From the NCBI RefSeq assembly GCF_021216675.1, contig NZ_CP086120.1:930001-994000 (forward strand): 64,000 nucleotides of DNA, in the 5' to 3' direction. Origin of the DNA: Streptomyces gobiensis (lineage in GTDB: Bacteria > Actinomycetota > Actinomycetes > Streptomycetales > Streptomycetaceae). Made by a program: the position numbers and the translations under genes. Each line of letters begins with the position of its first letter. The first letter of the stretch is position 1. Below, piece after piece: positions 1 through 9,517 of this stretch. The notes beneath the pieces are model-generated. The model saw only the letters and a program-made list of their open reading frames with translations. It was not told the origin of the DNA and searched no databases.

Positions 1-491
1 GCGTCCTCCGGCGCCGCCACCTGACGGCCCAGCGACACATGGGGCAGCCCGCGCTCCCTCAGCTGGGCCACCACAACATCGCCCTCGTCCGGCTCGACGA
101 CGATGGCGCCATCGATGTCGACCGACTGCAGCCCGGCGGCGGACTGCGCGGGCGGGACCAGCACCAGGGCGAAGTCATGGGCCAGGGCCCGCTCGGCGGC
201 GGCCGCCGCCACCTCCATGTAGAAGCCCAGCCGGGAGGGCCCGCCGGCCACCGCGACCGGCATCGAGGAGGCCAGGGCTATCGCGTTGGCCCGGCCCCGG
301 CGCAGCCGCTGGGCACGCGGATTGGGGTGGTAGCCGATCTCGGCCGCGACCTTCCTGATCCGTTCGCGGGTACGGGGGTCGACCCGTCCCCGCTCATTGA
401 GGGCGTGCGAGACCGTGGTCCGCGACACCCCCGCGGCTCGGGCGACATCACTGATCGTCGGCTGCCCGGCTGCCGAACGGGAGGCGGTCAT
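1..491 (-). CDS. LacI-family transcriptional regulator, C-terminus beyond window
   Basis: Only the N-terminal ~163 residues are inside the window; the gene runs off the left edge. The ATG at 491 opens a protein with a typical LacI helix-turn-helix at residues ~13-35 (TISDVARAAGVSRTTVSHAL), followed by the hinge region (GYHPNPRAQRLRRG) and the start of the periplasmic-binding-protein-like effector domain. LacI proteins bind operators as dimers and usually release them when a sugar or metabolite binds. The gene is divergent from the DUF72 gene, with about 100 bp between the starts. The ligand cannot be told from the sequence. It is clearly different from the two MalR-like regulators further right. 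Confidence 0.9.
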   Translation of the reverse strand, partial: MTASRSAAGQPTISDVARAAGVSRTTVSHALNERGRVDPRTRERIRKVAAEIGYHPNPRAQRLRRGRANAIALASSMPVAVAGGPSRLGFYMEVAAAAAERALAHDFALVLVPPAQSAAGLQSVDIDGAIVVEPDEGDVVVAQLRERGLPHVSLGRQVAAPED

Positions 492-591
492 CTGCGTACA
501 GGCTCCTCACACGCCACTGGATCGGCGGAGCGCCCCGGCTGCCCGCCTCCCCGCCATTCTCCCTCAGCCGTGCTTCGATGGAGGTGTGCCC

Positions 592-1344
592 TTGCTCATC
601 GGCACCTCTGGGTGGCAGTACCGGGATTGGCGGGGTGTGCTCTATCCGCCGAGCACCCCGCAACGGCTGTGGCTGGAGGAGTACGCGCGGCAGTTCGCCA
701 CCGTTGAGAACAACAACGCCTTCTACCGGCTGCCGCAGCGCGACACCTTCGCCGAGTGGCGGGAACGCACGCCCGACGGCTTTGTGATGGCGCTCAAGGC
801 GAGCCGCTTTCTCACTCATATGAAGCGGCTGAAGGATCCCGAGGAGCCGGTGCGGCGGCTGCTGGACCATGCCGAGGGACTGGGTGACCGGCTGGGGCCG
901 GTGCTGCTGCAGCTCCCCCCGAATCTCCAGGCGGACGCCGGGCGGCTGGACGCGTGCCTCGGCTGCTTTCCGCCCGGCATGCGGGTGGCGGTTGAGCCGC
1001 GGCACGACTCGTGGTGGACCGATGAGGTGCGGGGCGTCCTGGAGCGGCACGGGGCCGCGCTGTGCTGGGCGGACCGGCGGGCCCGGCCCGCGACACCGCT
1101 GTGGCGGACCGCGGACTGGGGGTATCTGCGGTGCCACGAGGGGATCGCACGGCTGCGGCCGCGGTACGGGGAGCGGTCGCTGGAGACCTGGGTGCGGCGG
1201 ATCGGCGATGAGTGGCCGGACCGGGCGGATGTGTATGTGTACTTCAACAATGATGTGGGTGGGGCGGCGGTTCTTGACGCGGTCGCGTTCGCGCGGGCGG
1301 CGAGGAAGCTGGGCCGCGCGGTAACCCGCACCCCGCGCCTCTAG
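592..1344 (+). CDS. DUF72 (YecE-like) protein
   Basis: About 250 residues that match the DUF72/YecE family, which has a TIM-barrel-like fold and no established reaction. Family hallmarks seen are the N-terminal IGTSGWQYRDWRG, the ENNNAFYRLP segment, KASRFLTH, LLQLPP and AVEPRHDSWW motifs, and the late YVYFNND motif. Start choice: the GGAGG at 580-584 lies 7 nt before the TTG at 592 but only 1 nt before the GTG at 586, so TTG 592 is preferred and GTG 586 is the alternative. The frame is open further upstream (to 397), but that part is antisense to the divergent LacI gene and not family-like. Confidence 0.87.
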   Translation: MLIGTSGWQYRDWRGVLYPPSTPQRLWLEEYARQFATVENNNAFYRLPQRDTFAEWRERTPDGFVMALKASRFLTHMKRLKDPEEPVRRLLDHAEGLGDRLGPVLLQLPPNLQADAGRLDACLGCFPPGMRVAVEPRHDSWWTDEVRGVLERHGAALCWADRRARPATPLWRTADWGYLRCHEGIARLRPRYGERSLETWVRRIGDEWPDRADVYVYFNNDVGGAAVLDAVAFARAARKLGRAVTRTPRL

Positions 1345-1362
1345 CCGGGCACCCCGGCTGTT

Positions 1363-1845
1363 CAGCGCGGGCCCACCGGCCCGCCCCGGTACCGGCCCAG
1401 GCCCGCGCAACCACTTCTTCCCGGCTGTACCGAGATGCGGCTCCGCCACGTGGCCGGGCTCCCGGGACCCGGCCACCAGCGCGGGCTCACCGACCTGCCC
1501 CGGTTCGGGCCCAGGCCCGCGCAACGACCCCGCACGGGGGCTTCCCCAATTCCCTCCCCTTCCCGGCTGTACCAGCATGCGGCTCCGCCGCGCGGCGGGG
1601 CTTCGCCCGGGCGCCGGGCGTGCCGTGGGTGGGGTTCCCCAATTCCCGCCCCTTCCCGGAAACCGGGGCTTCGCCCCGGGCCCCGGAGTTTGCCGGTGCG
1701 GGACGGTGGCCGGGTGTTGTGCCCACCCGTGCCGCCCCTCGGGCGGCCCGAGTGCCCACAACATGGGTGGGGGTCCGGGGGCGGCAGCCCCCCACGCGGC
1801 GGAGCCGCAAATCAGTACAGCCGGGGAGGGGTGGGATTGGGGGAG
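1363..1845. repeat. Intergenic repeat family, copy 1 (with extra tandem left part)
   Basis: This fills the gap between the convergent DUF72 and PepSY genes. The core, 1556-1831, is bounded by inverted ends: CCCCTTCCCGGCTGTACC at 1556-1573 and GTACAGCCGGGGAGGGG at 1815-1831. The inverted similarity continues inward through GCGGCTCCGCCGC to about 37 bp. Inside are the hairpins CCGGGGC/GCCCCGG and GGGGGC/GCCCCC, and the central stem-loop at 1715-1763 (outer arms TGTTGTG/CACAACA, inner stem GCCGCCC/GGGCGGC). To the left, 1363-1555 holds a second partial unit, and a ~50 bp stretch is duplicated in tandem with a 114 bp period (from 1363 and from 1477). Confidence 0.85.
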
Positions 1846-3177
1846 TTACCGGCGGCGGGCGTACGCGCTCAGGGCCGCGTCGACGGTGAGGAACGTGGCC
1901 AGGCCCAGGCCGAGCAGGGGGATGAACCAGCCGGCCAGCAGCGTCACCGCCGCCAGGGGCAGCCACCAGGCCGGCGGCAGCCGCCGCAGCGCACCGCGCG
2001 GATACGGGTGGGCCGTGGGGCGGCGCAGCCACCACATGCGGTACCCCCAGACGATCAGCAGGGCCAGCCCCACCGCGAGCGCGAACAGCACCAGCTGGTT
2101 GGCCAGGCCGAACAGCCGCCCATCATGGGCGTTGATGCCCCACGAGGTCAGCTTGGCCAGCACCGGATAGTCGGCGAAGTCGAGCCGGTCGGTGACCAGA
2201 CCGCTGGCGGGGTCCACCGCGATCTGGTCCATCCGCTGCGGCACCTGACGGTCAGTCTGCTTGACCACGTAATCGCCACCCGGCTCGGGGACGTTGATCT
2301 CAACCGGCCCGGTCAGCCCCTGCTCCGTACGGGCGATCTCCAGCACCTGATCGAGGCCAATGTCCGGGTGGTCCCCGGACGCGGGCGCGGACCCGGCGGC
2401 GGCGGAGATCCTGGGCGTCGAGCCACCGACCCGCTCCCTCAGCTCACCGATGTTCTCGCCCGCCCACGTGGACCAGGTCAGCCCGGTCGCGGAGAGCACC
2501 AGCAGACCGAGCGCGGCCCACAGGCCGACCGTGCCGTGCAGCGAGAGGACGCGGCGCCGCCCGGTGGTGCCACGGAGCTTGCGCTGTTTACGTCGGCGGC
2601 CCAGCCACAGCAGCACCCCGCCGAGCACCACCACCCACAGCCAGCTCGCCGCCAGCTCGCTGTAGAAGCGCCCGGGCTCACCCAGCAGCAGGTCACGGTG
2701 GAGGCTGGCCGCCCAGGCCCGGAAGGGCAGTGCGCCGGAGCTGCCGTAGCTCTCCAGCGCACCCTTCACCTCGGCGGTGTGCGGGTCGACGAAGATGGCC
2801 AGTGACTTGTCCTCGGGCACGCTCGGGTCGTTCAGCAGTACCCGGGTGGTCGCACCGGCGCCGTCGGACGGCCAGACCGCCTTGAGCTCACCGTCGGGGT
2901 GGGCCTTGAGCGCGGCGTCGACCTGCTCGGCGAGCGGGACGCTGGTGTCCTGGGCCGGGACGGAGAGCTGGTCGGAGTAGATCACCTTCTCTATCTGGTA
3001 CGAGGCGGCGTACAGCCCGCCGGTCACCGCGGCGACCAGCAGGAAGGGGGCTATGAGCAGTCCGGCGTAGAAGTGCAGCCGCAGTACGAGCGGCCGCAGC
3101 GCGGTCCAGCCGGTGGGCCGCCGGGGTGGCGGCTCCGCTTTCTCGGGGGCTTTCCGGGCAGGGGTGTCTACGGACAT
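1846..3177 (-). CDS. PepSY-associated transmembrane protein
   Basis: 443 residues of the PepSY_TM (PiuB-like) family. Family members span the membrane about four times and have one or two PepSY domains; many occur beside iron or copper genes, and reductase or protease-inhibitory roles have been suggested. Seen here: TM1 at ~30-55 after a basic, Pro-rich N-terminus; an outside PepSY-like segment (~85-150) with a FVDPHTAEVKG strand; a LHRDLLLGEPGR motif before TM2 (~172-192); TM3 (~212-232) after SLHGTVGLW; a second PepSY-like segment (~270-340, IAVDPASGLV); INAHDGRLFG before the last helices. It lies 36 bp downstream of the small His-rich membrane protein and is probably co-transcribed with it. 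Confidence 0.88.
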   Translation of the reverse strand: MSVDTPARKAPEKAEPPPRRPTGWTALRPLVLRLHFYAGLLIAPFLLVAAVTGGLYAASYQIEKVIYSDQLSVPAQDTSVPLAEQVDAALKAHPDGELKAVWPSDGAGATTRVLLNDPSVPEDKSLAIFVDPHTAEVKGALESYGSSGALPFRAWAASLHRDLLLGEPGRFYSELAASWLWVVVLGGVLLWLGRRRKQRKLRGTTGRRRVLSLHGTVGLWAALGLLVLSATGLTWSTWAGENIGELRERVGGSTPRISAAAGSAPASGDHPDIGLDQVLEIARTEQGLTGPVEINVPEPGGDYVVKQTDRQVPQRMDQIAVDPASGLVTDRLDFADYPVLAKLTSWGINAHDGRLFGLANQLVLFALAVGLALLIVWGYRMWWLRRPTAHPYPRGALRRLPPAWWLPLAAVTLLAGWFIPLLGLGLATFLTVDAALSAYARRR

Positions 3178-3213
3178 GGGGACGCGGATCCTTCGTGGCG
3201 GATGGTGATGGGG

Positions 3214-3795
3214 TTACGCGCTGAGTGCTGCGTTCCCGGGCGGACCACGGCGGGAGAGGGTGTGCGCGAGGCGCACGGTGTGCGGACGCGCGGCGGTGCG
3301 CCCGGTCCGTACGAGCGGGGCCGCCGTCTCGGGCAGTGCCGCCGGTACGGGGCGCAGCGCGAGCGGCGGCAGGGCGAGGGCGTGCAGCGCCCGCAGCAGC
3401 CGGAAGAAGACGACCTCACCACGCCAGAGCCACAGCGCGCAGCAGAGCGCGGTCAGCAGATGGGCGGCGAGCATGCCCAGCGAAACGTGGTGGGTGGGGT
3501 GGGTGAGGTGGGTCCCGTGCGCCGGGGGCGCCATGGGCATCCGCGTGGCGGCGAAGAGCAGATGCAGCGCTGTCTGTACGGCGAGCAGTCCGCCGCCGAT
3601 CGTCATCGGACCACGGCGGCGGTGCCCGCCGAGCCACGCCACCGAGCCGGTCACCGCCAGGGCGGCAAGCAGGGTGCGCAGGGGTGTGTCATGACCGGAC
3701 ATGGCCGTGTGCCCCGCCGCCGCCAGCACCACACACACCGCCGCGAAAAGCGCGGCGCGTATGGCGCGGGACAGCGATCGGGGTGCGGAGGTCAT
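3214..3795 (-). CDS. Small integral membrane protein, His-rich loop
   Basis: 193 residues with four or so hydrophobic helices. I do not recognise a family. The ATG at 3795 (MTSAPRSLSR) is chosen because it starts just before the first membrane helix; the frame is open to 3882 but that extension is Cys-rich and unlikely. A loop at about residues 95-110 is rich in histidine (HGTHLTHPTHH) and Met/His occur in the first loop (HTAMSGHD), which could bind a metal. The gene precedes the PepSY protein in the same direction by 36 bp, so a joint role in metal handling or membrane redox work is possible but is inference. Confidence 0.72.
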   Translation of the reverse strand: MTSAPRSLSRAIRAALFAAVCVVLAAAGHTAMSGHDTPLRTLLAALAVTGSVAWLGGHRRRGPMTIGGGLLAVQTALHLLFAATRMPMAPPAHGTHLTHPTHHVSLGMLAAHLLTALCCALWLWRGEVVFFRLLRALHALALPPLALRPVPAALPETAAPLVRTGRTAARPHTVRLAHTLSRRGPPGNAALSA

Positions 3796-3957
3796 GGTGG
3801 CGGCATCATGGCACGGCCGTGGACACGCCTCTCTTAACAGGGCCTTTTTTATCAAGCACGGACAGGGGCAGCGAACGGTCACCCGCTTGCCACCCCGAGT
3901 TGTCTAGTCCGCGGCGGAGTCCGTCGTTACGCTTCCCCAACCGGTGCGCTGGGAGGG

Positions 3958-6540
3958 GTGAGAACGATAAAACTGACCAGACGTCATATGCTCGGAGCCG
4001 GAGCCGTCGCGGCCGGGGCGCTCGCGGCCGGAGCGACCGTGGCCGCGGGCACGGGGGCAGCGCTGCCCGGAAGCGCCGCACGCCGCCCCCCCACCGCACC
4101 CGATCGGCTGCGGCCCGTACGGGCCGCGCTGCAGCGGCTGCTGCCGGATCACGCCAGCCAGTTCCAGCTCGCCGAGCTGACCGGCAAGGAGCGCTTCCGG
4201 GTGACCGGGAGCTACGGGCGGATCACGGTCGCCGGGACCAGCCCGGCCGTGCTGCTCACCGCCGTGCACTGGTATCTCAAGGAGGTCTGCCACGCCCATA
4301 TCTCCTGGGCGGGCAGCCAGCTGAGCCTGCCCTGGCTGCTGCCGGCGCCCGGTCAGCCCATTGAGCGGGCCGCGACCGTGCCGCACCGCTTCGCGCTCAA
4401 TGACACCCATGACGGGTACACCGGGCCGTACGCGGACTGGCCGCGCTGGGAGCGGCTGATTGATGTCATGGCGCTGCACGGCTGCAATGAGGTGCTGGTG
4501 ACACCGGGCACGGAGGCGGTCTACCACCGGCTGCTGCGGGGCTTCGGCTACCGCGACTCCGAGGTGCGGGCCTGGCTGCCGGCCCCGTCGCACCAGCCGT
4601 GGTGGCTGCTGCAGAACATGTCCGGTTACGGCGGCCCGGTCAGTCCCGAGCTGCTGGACAGACGCGTGGAGCTGGCGCAGCGGATCGTACGGCGGCTGCG
4701 CGAGCTGGGCATGTCACCGGTGCTGCCGGGCTACTTCGGGACCGTACCGGATGACTTCACCAAGCGTAATCCCCGCGGGCGGACCATCCCGCAGGGCCAG
4801 TGGGCCGGGCTCAAGCGGCCTCACTGGCTGGATCCCCGGACACCGGTCTTCCGGGAGGCCGCCGCCGCCTTCTACCACCATCAGCGCGAACTCTTCGGCG
4901 ATATCGAACACTTCAAGATGGATCTGCTCCATGAGGGCGGCAACCCGGGCGATGTCCCGGCGCCCGACGCCGCCCGCGCGGTGGAGAAGGCGCTGCAGGA
5001 CGCCCACCCCGGGGCGACCTGGGTCATCCTCGGCTGGCGGAACAATCCCCACCGCGAGCTGCTGGACGCCGTGGCCGACAAGGAGCGGATGCTGATCGTC
5101 GATGGGCTCTCGGACCTTGAGCGGGTGACGGACCGCGAGCGGGACTGGGGCGGGGTGCCCTACGCCTTCGGCACCATCCCGAACTTCGGCGGCCGCACCA
5201 CAATCGGCGCCAAGACCCATATGTGGACCAGGCGCTTCACCGCCTGGCGCGACAAACCGGGCAGCAAGCTGGTCGGCACCGCCTATATGGCGGAGGCGGC
5301 GGAGCGCGACCCGGCCGCGTTCGAGCTCTTCAGCGAACTGGCCTGGCGCCAGGAGGCGGTGGACCGGGAGAGGTGGTTCGCGGACTACGCCAAGACGCGT
5401 TACGGCGACGAAGACCGGTACGCGCATGCCGCCTTCGCGGTGCTGCGCAGGACGGCCTATGAGATCAGCAGCGCCGACGGCCGCCCGCATGACTCCATCT
5501 TCGCCGCCCGGCCCAGCCTGGACGCACGCTCGGGAACGTTCTACGCCACCCGCTCCCCCGCCTTCGATCCGGCGGGCTTCGACTCCGCCTTCGCCATGCT
5601 GCTGGGCGTACGGGCGTCACTGCGCACCAGCGACGCCTACCGCTACGACCTGACGGACATGGCCCGGCAGGCGCTGGCGAACCGCTCCTGGCAGCTGATC
5701 GGGCAGCTGAAGGCGGCCTACGTGAGAAAGGACCGGGAAACCTTCCGCGCCCTTTCCACGCTGTGGCTGAAGCTGATGCGGCTGAGCGAGGAGATGGCCG
5801 GCACCCACGAGGCCTTCCTGCTCGGCCCCTGGCTGGCGGACGCCCAGCGGATGGCCACCGGCGACACCGAACGGGCGCAGCTGGAACACAGCGCGCGGAA
5901 GCTGATCACCACCTGGGCGGACCGGCCCACGGCCAACGGCGGGCGGCTGCACGACTACGCCAATCGCGACTGGCATGGCCTGATCGGTGACTTCTATCTG
6001 CCGCGCTGGCAACGCTGGCTGGATGAGCTGGCGGACGCGCTGGCCGAGGGGCGGGAGCCGCGCGAGGTCGACTGGTACGCGGTCGAGGAGCCATGGAGCC
6101 GGGAGCGTAAGGAGTATCCGCTGCGCCCGGTCGGTGATCCGTACCGCACGGCGGTCCGGGTGTACCACGCGCTCGCCCGCGCGCCCTACCAGGGGACGCT
6201 GACGGCCACACTGGATCCGGTGGAGCTGGAGCCGGGCGGGCGTGGGCTGCTGACCGCGTCCTTCCGGAACGTCAATGGGCTGCGGGCGACCGGCCCGGTC
6301 GACTTCACCCTCAGCGGCCTGGACGCCGTGCCGCTGGACCCGACCGCGGTAGCCGCCGTACCGGCCGGTGGTACGGCGACGGTCCGCTGGCGGGTGACCG
6401 CGCCCGGCGAACCCCTGGAACGGCCGCTGCGGCGGGTGCCGTACACCCTGGGCGCGCGGTACGCGCCGCGTGGTGAGGGCGACCGGGTCCGGGCCGTGTA
6501 CGACGGCGAGCTGCTCGTGGCCGGTTCGCTGGCCAACTGA
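3958..6540 (+). CDS. Tat-exported alpha-N-acetylglucosaminidase (GH89)
   Basis: 860 residues matching the NAGLU family, which releases terminal alpha-linked N-acetylglucosamine. Order: Tat signal (LTRRHMLGAG then a hydrophobic run, residues ~5-35); NAGLU N-terminal domain (~50-140); catalytic TIM-barrel (~145-480) with the family segment WWLLQNMSGYGGP and a DLLHEGGN segment; all-helical NAGLU C-terminal domain (~490-740); and an extra beta-rich tail (~745-855) resembling a NEW3/Ig-like domain (LEPGGRGLLTASFRN). The GTG at 3958 is needed for the twin-arginine motif; GGAGG ends only 1 nt before it, which is tight. The protein should act outside the cell on bacterial, fungal or animal glycans. 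Confidence 0.92.
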   Translation: MRTIKLTRRHMLGAGAVAAGALAAGATVAAGTGAALPGSAARRPPTAPDRLRPVRAALQRLLPDHASQFQLAELTGKERFRVTGSYGRITVAGTSPAVLLTAVHWYLKEVCHAHISWAGSQLSLPWLLPAPGQPIERAATVPHRFALNDTHDGYTGPYADWPRWERLIDVMALHGCNEVLVTPGTEAVYHRLLRGFGYRDSEVRAWLPAPSHQPWWLLQNMSGYGGPVSPELLDRRVELAQRIVRRLRELGMSPVLPGYFGTVPDDFTKRNPRGRTIPQGQWAGLKRPHWLDPRTPVFREAAAAFYHHQRELFGDIEHFKMDLLHEGGNPGDVPAPDAARAVEKALQDAHPGATWVILGWRNNPHRELLDAVADKERMLIVDGLSDLERVTDRERDWGGVPYAFGTIPNFGGRTTIGAKTHMWTRRFTAWRDKPGSKLVGTAYMAEAAERDPAAFELFSELAWRQEAVDRERWFADYAKTRYGDEDRYAHAAFAVLRRTAYEISSADGRPHDSIFAARPSLDARSGTFYATRSPAFDPAGFDSAFAMLLGVRASLRTSDAYRYDLTDMARQALANRSWQLIGQLKAAYVRKDRETFRALSTLWLKLMRLSEEMAGTHEAFLLGPWLADAQRMATGDTERAQLEHSARKLITTWADRPTANGGRLHDYANRDWHGLIGDFYLPRWQRWLDELADALAEGREPREVDWYAVEEPWSRERKEYPLRPVGDPYRTAVRVYHALARAPYQGTLTATLDPVELEPGGRGLLTASFRNVNGLRATGPVDFTLSGLDAVPLDPTAVAAVPAGGTATVRWRVTAPGEPLERPLRRVPYTLGARYAPRGEGDRVRAVYDGELLVAGSLAN

Positions 6541-6602
6541 AGGGGATCGCTGTCGCACACAGGTACAGGTGACCAACGATCCATTCACTCGTTCTGCTCA
6601 AC

Positions 6603-8594
6603 GTGGCCCCTTCAGACGTGACTTCGCAGACCCTTTCCTCTTCTGCTTCCTCTCCCGTACCGCCCGAGCCCATCGATATCGAACAGGCCGAGGCCGCGCT
6701 CATCGAGCACTATCCCCGGCTGGTGCGGCTCGGCTATCTCGTACTGCCGCCCGCCCTCGGCCGGCACCGCCGGGTGCTGACCGCGCACGCCCTGGCGCAG
6801 CGGTCGCTGCCGCGTGGCCGGGCCGCCACCGAGACGCCCCCGCTGCCCACCCAGCGGGGCTACGGCGGCCGGACGGCGGACCCCGGCTACGCGTATGTGC
6901 GGCTGCGCGTGCTGCGGGCCGCGCTCACCGCCGAGCGGCCACGGCGGATCGGACGGTGGGAGCTGAGCTGGCTGCCCAGGGTGCCGCCACCGCTGCCCCA
7001 GGTGCTGGGGCTACGGCTGTTCCCGCGTTCCGGGGGCGCCGATGAGCTCGCTCTGGACCAGGCGCTGTGCACGGTTTCCGGGGCGGCCCGGGCCGCGTAT
7101 GTGCTGCGCGATCTGGAGGGGATGGCCGACGCCGATGTACGTAAGCTGCTGGCCGCCGCCGGGGTGGACGATCCGCATGCGGCGCTGACCGAGGCGAACG
7201 GCGTACGGAGTCCGGCGGGCAGCCGGGACCGTTCGCTGCTGGAGTCGGTGGAGTTCGACCCCTGCTCCCTGCAAGCCCGGCCGACCGATCTGATGCGTCG
7301 CCGCCAGCACGGCCGGGCCGCGATCGCGGCGGTGGCGGCGCTGGCCGTCTGCGGGCTGCTGCTGGGGCTGCCCGGGGACACCTGGGGGCGGGACGGTGCG
7401 GCCGCGCCCGCCTATGCCAGGAATCCGGCGGCGCAGCGCGCCCTGGACCCGGCGAAGCTGCACCAGGTGCGGCCGGCCGCCTGGCAGAGCTCCGCACGGA
7501 CCGACTTCTCGGCCTGGCCCGCCCGGGGCGAACTCACCGGGGACAAGGAGCTGTTGCGGCGCGCCCTCGCCGTATGGGCACGCCCCGGCGGGCAGGTCAA
7601 TGTGACGGCGACACCGGGCACCCAGGCGGGCCCGGCGGCGGGTCCGGCGCAGCTGCTGTACGCGGGTGAGGTGGACGGCGCCTCGGTGGTGCTGCTGCAC
7701 GACGGGCTGCGGGTGGTGCGTTACGCGGAGCCGAGGGGCGGCGAGAAGGGTCCGGTGGGCCTGGACTTCGCCCGTACGGACACGGCCGACACGGCATCGT
7801 CGACCGCGGTGCTCCTCACCCGCAGCGACGGTAACGCCCGCTATCTGACGGCGCCCTGGGTGACGGACGTAACCGTCCTGAACCTGCTGAAGCCGGGCGA
7901 CGACGGGCGGGTGGTCAAGCGCCGGGAGGACGGGGTGACCGATCCGGTGACCAGCCCGCCGCTGGGCCAGCAGCGGTGTGGGGTCTGGCCCGCGCTGCGG
8001 ATCACGGCGCAGGGCGGTGCGAAGCCGTATCTGCTGACGGATCTGGGTGAGCTGACCCCGGCCCGGCTGACCCATGGCGCCCCGGACGCGGAGCCGCGTG
8101 ACGCGCTGGGTTCGGCGGCGCGCGCCTCCCTGGCCCGTACGGCCTGCCATCTTTCGACGGTGAGCGGCGGCGGGGTGCGGACGGTCAACTCCTGGGTCTT
8201 CGCCGAGCAGCGGCTCCCCGAGGGGGACGGCAAGGCCAGCTGGGTGTGCACCCGGGCGGAGACCTGGCGGGGCCCCGGCAGCCGGGTGCTGGCGCAGTTC
8301 CAGGCGCCGGGCAAGAAGCCGGGGACGCCCGGCGCGGTCACGGCGCAGGCGGCGGACAGCCCGGTGTGCGGGCCGCGCGATCAGCGGGTGCTGAGCGGGG
8401 TGCTGTGGAAGTCCAGCGAAGGGGACTGGCATCTGCTGGCGGCCGGGAGTGAGCCGGTCGCCTCGATCACGGCGACCGGCGGTGTGACGGGCAGCTCCGA
8501 TGAGCGGCTGCTGGCGGTACCGGCCAAGAAGGGCGCCCAGGCGGAGCTGTCCGCCACGCTGAAGGACGGCGGCGAGCTCGGCCCGCTGAAGTAA
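6603..8594 (+). CDS. Membrane protein with sigma-factor-like N-terminal half
   Basis: 663 residues. The N-terminal ~220 residues resemble the compact helical part of an ECF-type sigma factor (paired helices around LIEHYPRLVRLGYLVLPP and a late region-4-like stretch). One membrane helix follows at ~238-258 (AAIAAVAALAVCGLLLGLP), and the C-terminal ~400 residues are predicted to be outside the cell. I recognise it only as a conserved actinobacterial hypothetical. The GTG at 6603 has no clear Shine-Dalgarno sequence; the GTG at 6621 is the alternative. It starts 62 bp after the GH89 gene. An anti-sigma-like or cell-envelope role would be a guess. Confidence 0.75.
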   Translation: MAPSDVTSQTLSSSASSPVPPEPIDIEQAEAALIEHYPRLVRLGYLVLPPALGRHRRVLTAHALAQRSLPRGRAATETPPLPTQRGYGGRTADPGYAYVRLRVLRAALTAERPRRIGRWELSWLPRVPPPLPQVLGLRLFPRSGGADELALDQALCTVSGAARAAYVLRDLEGMADADVRKLLAAAGVDDPHAALTEANGVRSPAGSRDRSLLESVEFDPCSLQARPTDLMRRRQHGRAAIAAVAALAVCGLLLGLPGDTWGRDGAAAPAYARNPAAQRALDPAKLHQVRPAAWQSSARTDFSAWPARGELTGDKELLRRALAVWARPGGQVNVTATPGTQAGPAAGPAQLLYAGEVDGASVVLLHDGLRVVRYAEPRGGEKGPVGLDFARTDTADTASSTAVLLTRSDGNARYLTAPWVTDVTVLNLLKPGDDGRVVKRREDGVTDPVTSPPLGQQRCGVWPALRITAQGGAKPYLLTDLGELTPARLTHGAPDAEPRDALGSAARASLARTACHLSTVSGGGVRTVNSWVFAEQRLPEGDGKASWVCTRAETWRGPGSRVLAQFQAPGKKPGTPGAVTAQAADSPVCGPRDQRVLSGVLWKSSEGDWHLLAAGSEPVASITATGGVTGSSDERLLAVPAKKGAQAELSATLKDGGELGPLK

Positions 8595-8618
8595 GCACGG
8601 TCTTCTGTCGCACACCTA

Positions 8619-8646
8619 TTGCCAGGAGGGTACCCGCCAGTACATT
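8619..8646 (+). promoter_or_regulatory. Probable leaderless promoter for the di-iron hydrolase gene
   Basis: TTGCCA (8619-8624), 16 nt, then TACATT (8641-8646), close to the vegetative -35/-10 pattern. The ATG lies 7 nt past the -10 box, so the transcript should begin at or next to the start codon. An AGGAGGG at 8625-8631 is too far from the ATG to serve it. Confidence 0.5.
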
Positions 8647-8652
8647 GACGCC

Positions 8653-9516
8653 ATGTCTAATACGGCCACGAAGCTGAAGGCCCGCAATGTCGCCTTCGAC
8701 TGGTCCCGGACTCCACTGCACTGGGTGCCGGGTGATCCGTCCACCACGCACACCATCAATGTGCTCCACCTGCTGCTGCCGGCCGGTGAACGATGGTTTG
8801 TGCACGTCTACAAGCAGGTGCTGCCCTATATCCACGATGAGCGGCTGCGCGAAGATGTGATCGGGTTCATCGGCCAGGAGGCCGTGCACTCCCAGGCACA
8901 TGACGATGTGCTGCCGCAGCTGAAACGGCTGGGCCTGGACCCGACGCCGTACACCGCACAGGTGGACTGGCTGTTCGAGAAACTGCTCGGCGACCGCACG
9001 CTGCCGCCGGGCAGGGCCCAGCGGTGGTGGCTGATGGAACGCGTCGCGCTGATAGCGGCGATCGAGCACTACACGGCGTTCCTCGGCAACTGGGTGCTCA
9101 ACGCCAAGGCGCTGGACGACCGGGACGCCGACCCGGTGATGCTGGATCTGCTGCGCTGGCACGGCGCGGAGGAGGTCGAGCACCGCTCGGTGGCCTTCGA
9201 TCTCTTTATGCATGTCGACGGCGGCTACCGGCGCCGGGTGCGCACCTGGGCGACGGCGTTCTCGGCGCTGGTCTTCCTCTGGCAGCGCGGCACACGGTTC
9301 TTCATGGAGAACGACCCGACGCTGCTGGACGGCAAGGCCAGCTTCCGGGAGTTCCACCGGGCCGGGCGCGAGGGCGTGCTGCCCACCACCGGGGACATGG
9401 TCCGCTCCATACCCCGCTATCTGAGCCGTGCGTACCACCCCTCGCAGGAGGGCAGCACCGCCCAGGCGCAGGCCTACCTCGCCGGCTCCCCCGGCGTACA
9501 CGGAAAGGGAGCCTGA
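8653..9516 (+). CDS. Metal-dependent hydrolase-like protein (PF10118), probable di-iron enzyme
   Basis: 287 residues of the family annotated as predicted metal-dependent hydrolase. The fold is ferritin-like: conserved Glu and His sit on separate helices, at GQEAVHSQAH (~74-83), AAIEHYTAF (~135-143) and WHGAEEVEHRSVAFD (~174-188), the pattern of a carboxylate-bridged di-iron site. The gene ends 1 bp before the start of a phthalate-dioxygenase-type reductase, so the two are very probably made together, with the reductase feeding electrons to the metal site. That favours an oxygenase or desaturase reaction over a hydrolase, but the substrate is unknown. A TetR regulator follows the pair. Confidence 0.86.
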   Translation: MSNTATKLKARNVAFDWSRTPLHWVPGDPSTTHTINVLHLLLPAGERWFVHVYKQVLPYIHDERLREDVIGFIGQEAVHSQAHDDVLPQLKRLGLDPTPYTAQVDWLFEKLLGDRTLPPGRAQRWWLMERVALIAAIEHYTAFLGNWVLNAKALDDRDADPVMLDLLRWHGAEEVEHRSVAFDLFMHVDGGYRRRVRTWATAFSALVFLWQRGTRFFMENDPTLLDGKASFREFHRAGREGVLPTTGDMVRSIPRYLSRAYHPSQEGSTAQAQAYLAGSPGVHGKGA

Positions 9517-9517
9517 T